Positions 6,169 to 14,157 of a stretch of 17,808 bases of DNA are shown here, in pieces. The notes under the pieces were generated by a model, which searched no databases, was not told the origin of the DNA, and saw only the letters and a list, made by a program, of their open reading frames with translations. The stretch comes from a bacterium UBP10_UBA1149 (GTDB taxonomy: Bacteria; Desulfobacterota; Binatia; UBA1149). The translations under genes were made by a program, and so were the position numbers. The stretch spans positions 30,266 through 48,073 of the forward strand of contig DBZX01000082.1 in assembly GCA_002311335.1 (NCBI GenBank), in the 5' to 3' direction. Position 1 is the first letter of the stretch; every line of letters begins with the position of its first letter.

Positions 6169-6199
6169 GCCTGCGCGGCACGCTTGAAACCGGCCGGCT

Positions 6200-7510
6200 T
6201 CAGGAGATCTCGGCCAGCAGGAGGCGAGCGGTTTCGTCGCAGCTGCGCGCCGACTCTTCCATGAAATCGGCCAGGGCCGCCGTATCTTCGCGGCCCGGAG
6301 AAGATAGCCCAGCCGCAGACGATAACACGCCCACCCCCGCGTCGAGTCCGTCCTCGAACTCCTGCCAGCGTCGTCGCACCATGGGCGCGTGGGCGGCGAA
6401 ATCTTTTTCGACCGCTTCGAGTAAAGTCTTGAGCGTCCACCACAGCCCACCCGACTCGCGATCTGTCGTTCCCTGCTGCAACAGCGCCGGCAAAGGCGCC
6501 GAGGGAAACAGGGGCAGGTAAGGCGAACTGCAGGGTGAGGCCGGGGCCGCCCACAACGACGGCGCCCCCTCCTGGCTCAGCTCGACCACCATCGAGGCGG
6601 TGGTGGTGCCTACGGGATCGGCGTGCATGCACACGCCGTAGGCCCGCTCGTCTTCGGGATCATCGATGGGCCGATGCCACGGGCTACCGTTGTGATCGCG
6701 CATCAGCCGCCTGGCGCCCAGGCTGTCAAACGAGCCGTCGGCCGAGCCCAGCACCCTGCAGGTGGCGCCGTAGCGCCCCGACGATATAAACTCCGGCACC
6801 AGCGAGGTGTCGCGATAGGCGGCGGCAAAGTCGAAGCGCCCTTCTCCCTGCCACCAGCCCTGCTCGCGCGCAAAATCCTCGCAACCCTCAGACAGCCGTG
6901 TCCAGTTGCTGCCGGTGGTCACGTGGTTGGTCGCGGCGGCCTGCACGCCTACCTCGCGCAGGGCCCAGTGGCCACCCGAGGCTTCGAGCAGGAAGGCAGC
7001 CCGTGCGTCGGCCAGCAGGAAGGAGTTGTGGTAGGCGAACATACCCTCTTCGTAGCCCGAGCCGCCCTGCTCGTGGCGCTCGAGCAGACCGGTGATCACC
7101 GCCACCGCGCTCTCGGCGCTGTCGGCGCGCTCCAGGGCCAGGCGCACGAGATCCATGCCCAGCAAGCCGCTTTCGGCCACGGGCTCACGGGTAAAAATTG
7201 AATGATTGCCCACCGCGACGCCCTTTTCGTTGAGCCCGTGCTCCATGCCCCAGCACCAGCTCGGGTGCGCGCCCACGAACGCGTGGGTGTGGGCCACCTG
7301 CTCGACCTCTATGTACTGGCAACGCAGCGCGCTGCCGGCCGCGTGGTCGGCGGCCGCCTGCTGCAAGAGCGGCTGGCATTCGAGGGCCGGGCGATCGCTG
7401 TTCTTGGCAAACACCGTGTGGCCGCCGGCGGTGGCTGCACCGCGCGCGACTATGCCGTCGCAGCTCACCCGCGCGGTGGTCGGCGGGTTGCTCGTAACCC
7501 CGCGGTTCAT
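6200..7510 (-). CDS. C69-family (secernin-like) Ntn hydrolase
   Basis: This 436-residue protein resembles secernins and peptidase family C69, N-terminal-nucleophile hydrolases that cleave amide bonds of dipeptides or small acyl amides. The probable nucleophile is Cys17 in ARVSCDGIVA, followed by the family hallmark FAKNSDRP (34-41) and by WCWGMEHGLNEKGVAVGNHS (85-104), which matches the substrate-pocket region. The 16 residues before Cys17 would be removed if it matures autocatalytically. No signal peptide is seen, so it is probably cytoplasmic. The ATG at 7510 overlaps the acpS stop (ATGA), which fixes the start; a longer open frame upstream only runs antiphase through acpS. It is the last gene of the division-cluster run and converges on the cytochrome gene 31 bases away. 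The substrate is unknown. Confidence 0.82.
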   Translation of the reverse strand: MNRGVTSNPPTTARVSCDGIVARGAATAGGHTVFAKNSDRPALECQPLLQQAAADHAAGSALRCQYIEVEQVAHTHAFVGAHPSWCWGMEHGLNEKGVAVGNHSIFTREPVAESGLLGMDLVRLALERADSAESAVAVITGLLERHEQGGSGYEEGMFAYHNSFLLADARAAFLLEASGGHWALREVGVQAAATNHVTTGSNWTRLSEGCEDFAREQGWWQGEGRFDFAAAYRDTSLVPEFISSGRYGATCRVLGSADGSFDSLGARRLMRDHNGSPWHRPIDDPEDERAYGVCMHADPVGTTTASMVVELSQEGAPSLWAAPASPCSSPYLPLFPSAPLPALLQQGTTDRESGGLWWTLKTLLEAVEKDFAAHAPMVRRRWQEFEDGLDAGVGVLSSAAGLSSPGREDTAALADFMEESARSCDETARLLLAEIS

Positions 7511-7935
7511 CGACCGGGCCCCGCCTCCAACACGACCGTTGCAACGGCCATCGCGCGCTCGTGGGCCAGCGACAAGTGCATGCGACCTACGCCGAGCTCC
7601 AGGGCCACCTCGGCCACGCGACCCGACAACTGCAGGCAAGGCGCACCCGCGGACGAGTGCACCACTTCTATGTCCTGCCAGGGAAATCCCCAGGCCGGCC
7701 CACCACAGCTTCCCAGCGCCTTGAGCAGCGCTTCCTTGGCGGCAAAGCGCACGGCGTAAGCCTGTTCGGGGCGCGAGCAACCATCTGCGTAGTGGCGCTC
7801 GCCGTGGGTGAACACACGCTGCTTGAAGCGCTCACCGCGCGTACCGTTGGCCAGGATCACGCGCACGCGTTCCACGTCGACCAGGTCCACGCCCGTGCCC
7901 AGCAGCGCAATCAGCAGGCCCCGCAGGTAACGCAA
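7507..7935 (-). CDS. acpS: Holo-[acyl-carrier-protein] synthase
   Basis: AcpS moves 4'-phosphopantetheine from coenzyme A to a serine of apo-ACP, switching on fatty acid synthesis in the cytoplasm. The family motifs GTGVDLVDVERV (13-24, with the metal ligand Asp17) and RFAAKEALLKALG (63-75, with Glu68) are present, and LSLAHERAMAVA (121-132) matches the C-terminal motif. With the TTG at 7935 the protein has 142 residues, slightly long for the family, and overlaps the radical SAM gene by 25 bases. A CTG at 7914 would overlap its stop as CTGA and give MIALLGTGVDLV, the usual AcpS N-terminus, so it may be the true start. The end overlaps the C69 gene by 3 bases. The function is secure; only the start is in doubt. 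Confidence 0.92.
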   Translation of the reverse strand: MRYLRGLLIALLGTGVDLVDVERVRVILANGTRGERFKQRVFTHGERHYADGCSRPEQAYAVRFAAKEALLKALGSCGGPAWGFPWQDIEVVHSSAGAPCLQLSGRVAEVALELGVGRMHLSLAHERAMAVATVVLEAGPGR

Positions 7936-9635
7936 CTGGTGACGTCGCAGGGCTCGGTCTCGATGGCAGCCTGCGAGCGCCGCCGCTCCAGCCAGAGATA
8001 ATCCCGGTCTATGCCCTGGTCGATGAAGTCCCAGGGCAGCAGTTCGTCACCGCCGTACTCGCGCGTAACGTAGTCATCGGGATTTATGGTGCCGTTGGCG
8101 CTGTCGCTTTCCGATGCACCCCCCCGGGCCATCTCGCGTAGTATGCCCCACCACTGGTCCTTGTCGGCCCGCGCCAGGGTCTCGATGATGTCGGCTACGC
8201 GCCTGTCGCCACGCGACAGCAGCGTTTGCAGGTAGGCCTCGCGCGGCGAGTCGGCATCAACCTGCACGTTGTCAAGCCGACCCAGCGACCGACGCAGGCG
8301 CCGCAGCACGTCCTTGAGCTCGGCCACCGGCATCATGGCGTCCCACTGGAAGGGCGTCCACGGCTTGGGCACGAAGGGGTTGATCGAGACCTTGACCGAA
8401 CCCACGCGCCCGTGCTTGCGCCCGGCGCTGAGCAGGCGATCGCGTATGGTCGTGACCAGCTCGACGATGGCCTGCCGGTCTTCTTCCTCTTCGCCCGGCA
8501 GTCCCACCATGAAGTAGAGCTTGAGCGACTCCACGCCGTCGGCGGCCAGCATGTCGGCCGCGCGCAGTATCTCGTCTTCGCTCAAGTTCTTGTTGATGAC
8601 CCGCCGCATGCGTTCCGAACCGGCCTCGGGGGCAACGGTGACCGAGCGCGTACCGGCGCGGGCCAGGGCGGCGGCCAGGCCCGGCGTTATGACGTCCGCC
8701 TTGAGCGAAGACGGCGACACGCGCGCGCCCAGGTCGGCGATGTCCGAGCAGGTGCGAGTGATGCCGGGATGGCTTGCCATCTCGGCGCCCACCAGGCCAA
8801 TATCCCGGCTGTGCTCAAGCCCGGCCTTCGCATCGGCCAGCACCTTGCCACTGTCGCGATGTCGCACGGGGCGGTACATGAAGCCCGCCGCGCAGAACCG
8901 GCAGCCCCACTCGCAACCGCGGCTGGCCTCGACCAGGAACTTGTCACCGAACACGGCGTCGGGAGCCACCACCACGGTGCGTGCGCCCGCGTCGTCGAGA
9001 TTTTTGACGTAGCGACGCAGTACCTTCCCAGCGGCCCCTTCGCGCGTGCCGCGATCGGACAGGCGATTGTCGTCTCCGTACACGGGCTCGCAGTCAGACG
9101 GCCGGTAGGCGCCTTCAACCCGGCAAAGCGCGTCGAGCACTGCCGCGCCGCCCACTCCGCGCCAGCTGTTGGCCGACTCGAAAGCCTCGGCCAGCATCTC
9201 CTCGGCCTCGCCCAGCAGGAACAGGTCCATGAAGGGCGCCATGGGCTCGGGGTTTAAAAAACACGCCGGGCCGCCGGCCAGCAACAGCGGCCAGCCGCGG
9301 TCGCTCTGATCGCGGGCCTGCCGGCGCGCGGGAATGCCGGCCGAATCGAGCATGGCGACCACCAGAGGGTAGTCGCTCTCAAACGACAGCGAGAACGCCA
9401 GGATGTCGAAGTCGCCCGCCGCACGCTTCGATTCGTAGCTGAGAAGCGCCTGGCCGGGGTCGGGCTGGTAGGCGCGCTCGCATATCACGCCAGGGGTGGT
9501 GGCCAGTATGCGAAACACGGCCTGAAAGCCGAGGTTGGCCAGCGCTACCTCGCGCGTGCCCGGGTAGGCCAGGCACACCGACACCACCCCGGAGCTGTTG
9601 GGCTTGAATAGAAGTTTTTCCTTGGGCGTGCTCAC
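7911..9635 (-). CDS. B12-binding-domain radical SAM protein (TIGR03960-like)
   Basis: This 574-residue protein has an N-terminal cobalamin-binding-like Rossmann domain (about 15-160, with LLAGGPACFLNPEPMAPFMDLFLLGEAEE) and a radical SAM core with CEWGCRFC (Cys241, 245, 248) ligating a [4Fe-4S] cluster that reductively cleaves S-adenosylmethionine. The YFMVGLPGEEEED segment is typical of the family. A third part ends in four cysteines at 563, 568, 571 and 574 (C-x4-C-x2-C-x2-C), a possible extra metal site. Members of this family are often beside or fused to a DUF2344 protein; none is seen here. The GTG at 9635 is the first start after an in-frame TAG and has no clear ribosome binding site. 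It follows ftsZ by 71 bases and overlaps acpS. The reaction is unknown. Confidence 0.87.
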   Translation of the reverse strand: MSTPKEKLLFKPNSSGVVSVCLAYPGTREVALANLGFQAVFRILATTPGVICERAYQPDPGQALLSYESKRAAGDFDILAFSLSFESDYPLVVAMLDSAGIPARRQARDQSDRGWPLLLAGGPACFLNPEPMAPFMDLFLLGEAEEMLAEAFESANSWRGVGGAAVLDALCRVEGAYRPSDCEPVYGDDNRLSDRGTREGAAGKVLRRYVKNLDDAGARTVVVAPDAVFGDKFLVEASRGCEWGCRFCAAGFMYRPVRHRDSGKVLADAKAGLEHSRDIGLVGAEMASHPGITRTCSDIADLGARVSPSSLKADVITPGLAAALARAGTRSVTVAPEAGSERMRRVINKNLSEDEILRAADMLAADGVESLKLYFMVGLPGEEEEDRQAIVELVTTIRDRLLSAGRKHGRVGSVKVSINPFVPKPWTPFQWDAMMPVAELKDVLRRLRRSLGRLDNVQVDADSPREAYLQTLLSRGDRRVADIIETLARADKDQWWGILREMARGGASESDSANGTINPDDYVTREYGGDELLPWDFIDQGIDRDYLWLERRRSQAAIETEPCDVTSCVTCGAC

Positions 9636-9681
9636 CGGGGAGTGAGTCTACAACCGATGGCCACCCTTTGGAAGCGGCCGT

Positions 9682-9700
9682 GGGCCGGCCATCCCGGCCC
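9682..9700 (-). terminator. GC hairpin after ftsZ, possible weak terminator
   Basis: A perfect 7-bp stem, GGGCCGG (9682-9688) and CCGGCCC (9694-9700), closes a 5-base loop just after the ftsZ stop. On the minus strand no T tract follows, so it is not a classical intrinsic terminator. It could pause polymerase, protect the 3' end of an ftsZ message, or partly insulate the downstream genes. Confidence 0.35.
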
Positions 9701-9706
9701 GGCGGC

Positions 9707-10987
9707 TCAGCGGTTGGGGCGTTGAGCCCGCTCCTTCCAGCGCCTGAGGTAGGCCGGTATGTCGAGCGAGCGCGATTCGCTGCGCGCGGGCGCCACGTCC
9801 ATGTCCGGTGCCGGGTTGAGCTCGTGCGCGTCATGGTGGTTTTCGGCCGGCTCCATGCTGAAGTCCGAATGCTGGTCAGGACCCGCCAGCTCGGCGTCGT
9901 CGGGCAGCATGGGAGCAGCGCCAGTGACGCCGTTGGCAAGCGCATTCAAGGGCTGGTCGGCCGAAGCCCGCGGGCCATCGACGGGAAGATTGACCATCAT
10001 CTCGGCCCCCTCCTGCTCCTCGTCGGTGAGCGAATCGCCGAAGCCGGTGGCGATAACGGTTATGCTCACCTCGTCCTTGATGGTGGAGTCGTGCACCAGG
10101 CCGACGATGATGTTGGCGTCCTCGTGTACCTGCTCCTGCAGGAAGTCGACCGCCTCGTTCATTTCCTGCATGCCAAAATCATCGCTTGCGGTGATGTTTA
10201 CCAGCAGCCCGCTGGCGCCCGATATCGTGAGGTCTTCGAGCAGCGGGCTCGATACGGCGGCCGTAGCCGCGTCAAGTGCGCGGTTGTCGCCACTGCCGGT
10301 GCCCGCTCCCATCATGGCAAGACCCATCTCGGACATGATCGTTCTCACGTCGGCAAAGTCTACGTTGATGAGGCCGGCCTCGGTTATGATCTGCGAAATG
10401 CCCTTGACGGCCTGGAATAACACGTCGTCGGCGAGACCGAAGGCGTCGAGCGCGGTGGTGCCCCGCTGTGATATGTCGACCAGCCTCTGGTTGGGGATCA
10501 CGATGAGCGTGTCCACGGCCGCGCGCATCTCGCGCACGCCTTCCTCGGCCTGTCTCTGTCTCTTTCGTCCCTCGAACTTGAACGGGCGCGTCACCACGCC
10601 GACGGTCAGGGTGCCCAGGTCGCGGGCTATGCGAGCTATGACCGGCGCTGCCCCGGTGCCCGTGCCACCGCCCATGCCGGCGGTAACGAATACCATGTCG
10701 GCACCCGAGACTTCTTCGCGGATGAGGTCTTCCTGCTCGAGGGCGGCCTTGCGGCCTATTTCAGGGTTGGCGCCGGCGCCCAGTCCCTTGGTCAGCTCGG
10801 CTCCGATCTGCACCTTGACCGCCGCCTGGCTGGTGCCCAGCGCCTGGAGGTCGGTGTTAGCAACTATGAAGTGTATGCCGCTGAGCTTGCCCTGGATCAT
10901 GGTGTTGGCCGCGTTACCACCGCCACCGCCCACGCCCACTACTACTATCCTGGCCTTACCCTCGTTGCCGTCCGCCAACTCGATCAT
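9707..10987 (-). CDS. ftsZ: Cell division protein FtsZ
   Basis: FtsZ is the tubulin-like GTPase that forms the ring at the division site. The 426-residue protein has the GTP-binding glycine loop VGVGGGGGNAANTM (17-30), the tubulin signature GGGTGTG (106-112) and the T7 catalytic loop NVDFADV (208-214). A low-complexity acidic linker covers about 322-405, and the conserved C-terminal peptide LDIPAYLRR (408-416), which binds FtsA and other partners, is followed by a short basic tail (WKERAQRPNR). The ATG at 10987 is chosen because a strong GGAGGAGGGG lies just upstream; a GTG 15 bases earlier would sit on that site. It lies 128 bases after ftsA, the widest gap in the division cluster, with a terminator-like hairpin in the gap. 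Confidence 0.98.
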   Translation of the reverse strand: MIELADGNEGKARIVVVGVGGGGGNAANTMIQGKLSGIHFIVANTDLQALGTSQAAVKVQIGAELTKGLGAGANPEIGRKAALEQEDLIREEVSGADMVFVTAGMGGGTGTGAAPVIARIARDLGTLTVGVVTRPFKFEGRKRQRQAEEGVREMRAAVDTLIVIPNQRLVDISQRGTTALDAFGLADDVLFQAVKGISQIITEAGLINVDFADVRTIMSEMGLAMMGAGTGSGDNRALDAATAAVSSPLLEDLTISGASGLLVNITASDDFGMQEMNEAVDFLQEQVHEDANIIVGLVHDSTIKDEVSITVIATGFGDSLTDEEQEGAEMMVNLPVDGPRASADQPLNALANGVTGAAPMLPDDAELAGPDQHSDFSMEPAENHHDAHELNPAPDMDVAPARSESRSLDIPAYLRRWKERAQRPNR

Positions 10988-11033
10988 CCACCCCTCCTCC
11001 ACTGCGGCCCTGCCGCCAACGAGACTCCACTAC

Positions 11034-11054
11034 AAAAACTCCGCGCCGAGCGCG
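11034..11054 (-). terminator. Terminator-like hairpin between ftsA and ftsZ
   Basis: On the minus strand CGCGC-TCG-GCGCG (11054-11042) is followed by GAG and five T (11038-11034). This is the shape of a short intrinsic terminator, but the stem is only 5 bp and three bases separate it from the T run, so partial read-through is expected. The rest of the 128-base gap holds a poor -10-like TATTCT upstream of the hairpin and the ftsZ ribosome binding site. Confidence 0.4.
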
Positions 11055-11115
11055 CTTGGAAGCATAAAGAATACACCACGGCGAGCCGCCGCGCGACTCC
11101 GCGGCAGTGCAAAGC

Positions 11116-12330
11116 TCAGAACAACTCGCGCCACTTGCGTTGCAGCCAGCGTGGCAGAAAGCGGGGTGTCGCGCCGGCGTTTATAATATCGCCGCCCGGC
11201 AAGTCGTGTACCAACCCTATCACCGTGGCCCACGACGGGTCGTCGACCTCCTCGGCCAGGCCACCCAGCTGCACGGGTTCGCCCAGCCGCACGGGCAAGC
11301 GCAGCACCCTCGAGGCGACGTCCACTATGCCTGGCATCATCGAGCAACCGCCGGTCAGCACCACGCCCGAAGTCAGCTTATCGCCCTGGCCGGCTTCTTC
11401 GAGGCGTTCGAGGACGCCCTCAAATATTTCTTCGAGCCTCGACTCCACGATGTCGGCCACCAGTGCCCTGCCCACCAGGCTGGGCGAGCGGCCACCGACA
11501 CCGGCCACTTCGATCTCCGAATCCGAATCGACCAGCAGGGAATGCGCGCGACCGTGGCGTTTTTTGAGCGCCTCGGCCTCGCCCAGGGAAGTCTCAAGAC
11601 AGTGGGCAAGATCGCGGGTTATATGATCGCCGGCAATGGTGCTCACCGAGCTGTGGGCGACCGAGCCGCCACGGTAGACAACCAGGTCGATCGTACCGGC
11701 ACCCATGTCCATGAGTACCACGCCCAGGTCTTTCTCATCGTCCGAGAGCACGGCCTGGGCCGAGGCCAGCGAAGAGGCCACAATGTCTTCCACGCTCAGC
11801 CCGGCGCGGTTGCAGCACTTGAAGACGTTGGCCACCGCGGTCTCGGCACCACTTACAAGGTGAAGGTTGACCTCCAGCCGCACGCCGCTCATTCCCACCG
11901 GGTCGCTCACACCCGATTGGCCGTCGACCACGAAGTCGCGGCACAGTGTCTGTTGTATTTCCTGGTCGGGCGGAAGAGGCACGGCCTGGGCCGCCTCTAT
12001 GACCCTGCGCGCATCGCCGGCCGACACTTCGCCGTTGTCCACCGCCGCGACCCCGTGACTGTTGGTGCCACGCACGTGGTCGCCCGACAGCGACACCGAC
12101 ACCGAGCGCACCGAGGTGCCGGCCATGAGCTCGGCCTCGGACATAGCCACCGCGATAGCATCGGCCGTGGCCTCAACGTCGACCACGCGGCCAGCCTTTA
12201 TGCCGTTGGACAGCGCCGTACCCACGCCCAGCACGTCGACCGAACCACCCGGGCCGCGCTCGGCTATGATCATGGCGACTTTCTGTGAGCCTATATCGAG
12301 GCCGGCAAATACCTGCGGAGACTTAGCCAC
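11116..12330 (-). CDS. ftsA: Cell division protein FtsA
   Basis: FtsA is an actin-like ATPase that anchors FtsZ to the inner membrane and recruits later division proteins. In this 404-residue protein the nucleotide motifs are GLDIGSQKVAMII (10-22), LMDMGAGTIDLVVY (206-219) and VVLTGGCSMMPGI (323-335). The C-terminus RFLPRWLQRKWRELF (390-404) is an amphipathic helix, the membrane-targeting sequence of FtsA. The GTG at 12330 has GGGAGG five bases upstream and overlaps the end of ftsQ by 8 bases, so translation is probably coupled. The length is close to the usual 400-420 residues. It sits in the standard ftsQ-ftsA-ftsZ order. Confidence 0.97.
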   Translation of the reverse strand: MAKSPQVFAGLDIGSQKVAMIIAERGPGGSVDVLGVGTALSNGIKAGRVVDVEATADAIAVAMSEAELMAGTSVRSVSVSLSGDHVRGTNSHGVAAVDNGEVSAGDARRVIEAAQAVPLPPDQEIQQTLCRDFVVDGQSGVSDPVGMSGVRLEVNLHLVSGAETAVANVFKCCNRAGLSVEDIVASSLASAQAVLSDDEKDLGVVLMDMGAGTIDLVVYRGGSVAHSSVSTIAGDHITRDLAHCLETSLGEAEALKKRHGRAHSLLVDSDSEIEVAGVGGRSPSLVGRALVADIVESRLEEIFEGVLERLEEAGQGDKLTSGVVLTGGCSMMPGIVDVASRVLRLPVRLGEPVQLGGLAEEVDDPSWATVIGLVHDLPGGDIINAGATPRFLPRWLQRKWRELF

Positions 12331-13195
12331 GACCGCCTCCCATTCCCATGCCGGAAGAGCGACCGCCGGAGGCCAGCGTGGCCGACAAAGCCCGTATTTT
12401 GCCGCCGCGGGCCTTCACCACCACGACCCCGTCCATGGCCAGGTCTATGCGGCTCACCTGTTCGAGCCCTGCGCCCAACTCTCCGAGCACGCGCGACAGG
12501 CGGTTCAAGCGCGCGCCCGAATCACCGGGCAAGCCAAGCCTGATAGCCACCGGGTAGCCGTCCAGGTAGAGCCACGCTTCACCGTCGGCGTCCAGGTCCA
12601 CCTGCGAAAGCGGTAGCTCGCGGGCGTTGGCCTCGTGCACCACCGCCACGGCGGCCCTGAGCCGGTTTACCCTCGCGCCCCTGCTGTCGATGTCCTGCCA
12701 GCCGGTCACCCAGGGAATGTCGGGCAGCGCCGAGCGATCCACGCCGCGATACACGGCGCCGCTCTCGTCGACCAGCCACGGGCCACTGCTGAGCATGGTG
12801 GCGGCCACCGGTCGCTTGCGCAGCACGCGCAGGCGCACCTCGGCCGGCAACCTGCGTTCGAGGTCTACGCTTTCGATCCAGGTGTCGGACTCGAGCTCGC
12901 GAATGGCGCCGTCAAGGTCGAGCCGCCACACGCTGGTGCCAGCGTAGAGTCCAGCACGTGCAGCCAACCGGCGCGGGTCGGCCGCCTCAGAGTCACAACT
13001 CACTCTCACCGATTTCAATTTGAAGTAAGGATGATCGGCGAAGGCCGGCCACGCGAAAGCAGATATGATCCACAGGCTGACCGCCGTGCAGGCCACGAGC
13101 AGGCCGCCTCGCATGGCTTTCTTGCGAGCCGCTTTTTCCCGCTTGGTCAGTTTTCGCTTACGCGCCGCCACCGTCTCCACCGCCACCTTCTCCAC
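12323..13195 (-). CDS. ftsQ: Cell division protein FtsQ
   Basis: FtsQ is a bitopic inner-membrane protein that connects early and late divisome parts. The 290-residue form has a Lys/Arg-rich cytoplasmic N-terminus (to about 29), one membrane segment (GGLLVACTAVSLWIISAFAW, 30-49) and a periplasmic POTRA domain from about 58 (YFKLKSVRVSC) to RRLPAEVRLRVLRKRPVA, followed by the FtsQ domain. The C-terminus is Gly/Met-rich and dispensable-looking. The start is uncertain: GTG codons occur at 13195, 13186, 13180 and 13171, within tandem 15-bp units, and the one at 13180 has the better-spaced GGAG. No ddl gene lies between murB and ftsQ, unlike E. coli. The end overlaps ftsA. Confidence 0.92.
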   Translation of the reverse strand: MEKVAVETVAARKRKLTKREKAARKKAMRGGLLVACTAVSLWIISAFAWPAFADHPYFKLKSVRVSCDSEAADPRRLAARAGLYAGTSVWRLDLDGAIRELESDTWIESVDLERRLPAEVRLRVLRKRPVAATMLSSGPWLVDESGAVYRGVDRSALPDIPWVTGWQDIDSRGARVNRLRAAVAVVHEANARELPLSQVDLDADGEAWLYLDGYPVAIRLGLPGDSGARLNRLSRVLGELGAGLEQVSRIDLAMDGVVVVKARGGKIRALSATLASGGRSSGMGMGGGRG

Positions 13196-13225
13196 CGCTC
13201 ACTTCACTAACGCTCGCTTCACCAC
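13166..13225 (-). repeat. Four tandem 15-bp units across the murB-ftsQ junction
   Basis: Read on the minus strand, four consecutive 15-base units are GTGGTGAAGCGAGCG, TTAGTGAAGTGAGCG, GTGGAGAAGGTGGCG and GTGGAGACGGTGGCG. Units 1 and 2 agree at 12 of 15 positions, units 3 and 4 at 14 of 15, and eight positions are the same in all four. The murB stop lies in unit 1. Units 3 and 4 encode the first ten FtsQ residues (VEKVA-VETVA) and each brings a GTG and a GGAG, so the start signal itself is duplicated. Confidence 0.7.
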
Positions 13226-14157
13226 TCGCCGAGCATGCGCACTTCGGGCTCCAGCCACACGCCGCTGCGCTCCCACACCGAGTCCTGCACCAGTTGCATC
13301 AAGCGGCGCACATCGTCGGCCCGGGCGTCGCCCAGGTTGACTATGAAGTTGGCGTGCTCATCCGAAATCCGGGCCTCGCCCACCTGGGTGCCCTTGAGTC
13401 CCGCGCGCTCAATGAGGCGGCCGGCGTACTCGCCGGGCGGATTACGAAAAACAGAGCCCGCGTTGGGATGGCCCACCGGTTGTTTCTTTCTCCGCTTCTT
13501 CTGCACCACTTCCACCGTGTTCCTCAGCCTCGACGTGGAAGAGCGCAACAACACGAATCCCACTGAGATTAGCACGCGGTCGGCCTGCAGCGCCAGCTTG
13601 CGGTAGGAGAACTGCAACTCGGTTGTGCCAATCCTGCTCACCTGCCCCTCGCCATCGGCCACTTCGATCGATTGTATGGCCTCGCCCAGCTCGCCCCCGA
13701 AGGCGCCGGCGTTCATTAACGTGCCCCCGCCCACCAGGCCGGGTATACCGGCAGCAAACTCCAGTCCGCCGTAGCCCGCGTCCACGGTTTCGCGCACCAG
13801 TCGGGCCAGTTTCGTGGCCGCGCCGACCTCCACGGTGGCCTTCTCGCCACCCTCGTCGGCCCAGCGGATGTAATCGAAGCCCTCGCCCAGCTTGATTACC
13901 AGACCGCGCACCCCCTTGTCGGATACCAGCAGGTTGGTGCCGCCGCCTATAAAGGTCACCGGAACGCCGGTGGCCGACGCCCGGCCCAGGGCCGCCGAAA
14001 GCGACCGCCGGTCGTTGGGCGCAACGAAGAGATCGCCGGGACCGCCTATGCGCCAGGAGGTGAGCCGCGCCAGCGACCGCGACCTGTGGAATTCCACCTC
14101 GTCCTCGGCCAGCCCGAGGGCCAGGGCCTCGAGGCGTTCAGCCGGCGAGTCGAGCAA
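13219..14157 (-). CDS. murB: UDP-N-acetylenolpyruvoylglucosamine reductase MurB
   Basis: MurB is the FAD-dependent enzyme that reduces UDP-GlcNAc-enolpyruvate with NADPH to UDP-MurNAc, the second committed step of peptidoglycan precursor synthesis. In this 312-residue protein the FAD-binding segment is GGGTNLLVSD (71-80), followed by AGIPGLVGGGTLMNAGAFGG. The catalytic residues are in FSYR (Arg186), NAGSVFRNP (Ser235) and LEPEVRMLG (Glu303-305). The length of about 300 fits the shorter, type II MurB. The TTG at 14157 overlaps the end of murC by 20 bases; a GTG at 14097, preceded by GAGG, would remove 20 residues before the conserved LTSWRIGG and is a fair alternative. The end is 23 bases from ftsQ. 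Confidence 0.95.
   Translation of the reverse strand: MLDSPAERLEALALGLAEDEVEFHRSRSLARLTSWRIGGPGDLFVAPNDRRSLSAALGRASATGVPVTFIGGGTNLLVSDKGVRGLVIKLGEGFDYIRWADEGGEKATVEVGAATKLARLVRETVDAGYGGLEFAAGIPGLVGGGTLMNAGAFGGELGEAIQSIEVADGEGQVSRIGTTELQFSYRKLALQADRVLISVGFVLLRSSTSRLRNTVEVVQKKRRKKQPVGHPNAGSVFRNPPGEYAGRLIERAGLKGTQVGEARISDEHANFIVNLGDARADDVRRLMQLVQDSVWERSGVWLEPEVRMLGEW

Noticed and set aside
7511..7780. Upstream extension of the C69 gene by about 90 codons
   Set aside because: It runs antiphase through acpS, has Arg/Gly-rich junk composition, and would place the nucleophile Cys far from the N-terminus. The ATG at 7510 overlaps the acpS stop.
9759..11186. 475-codon plus-strand open frame, rich in Ser and Pro
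   Set aside because: It is the antisense shadow of ftsZ and has low-complexity composition and no motif.
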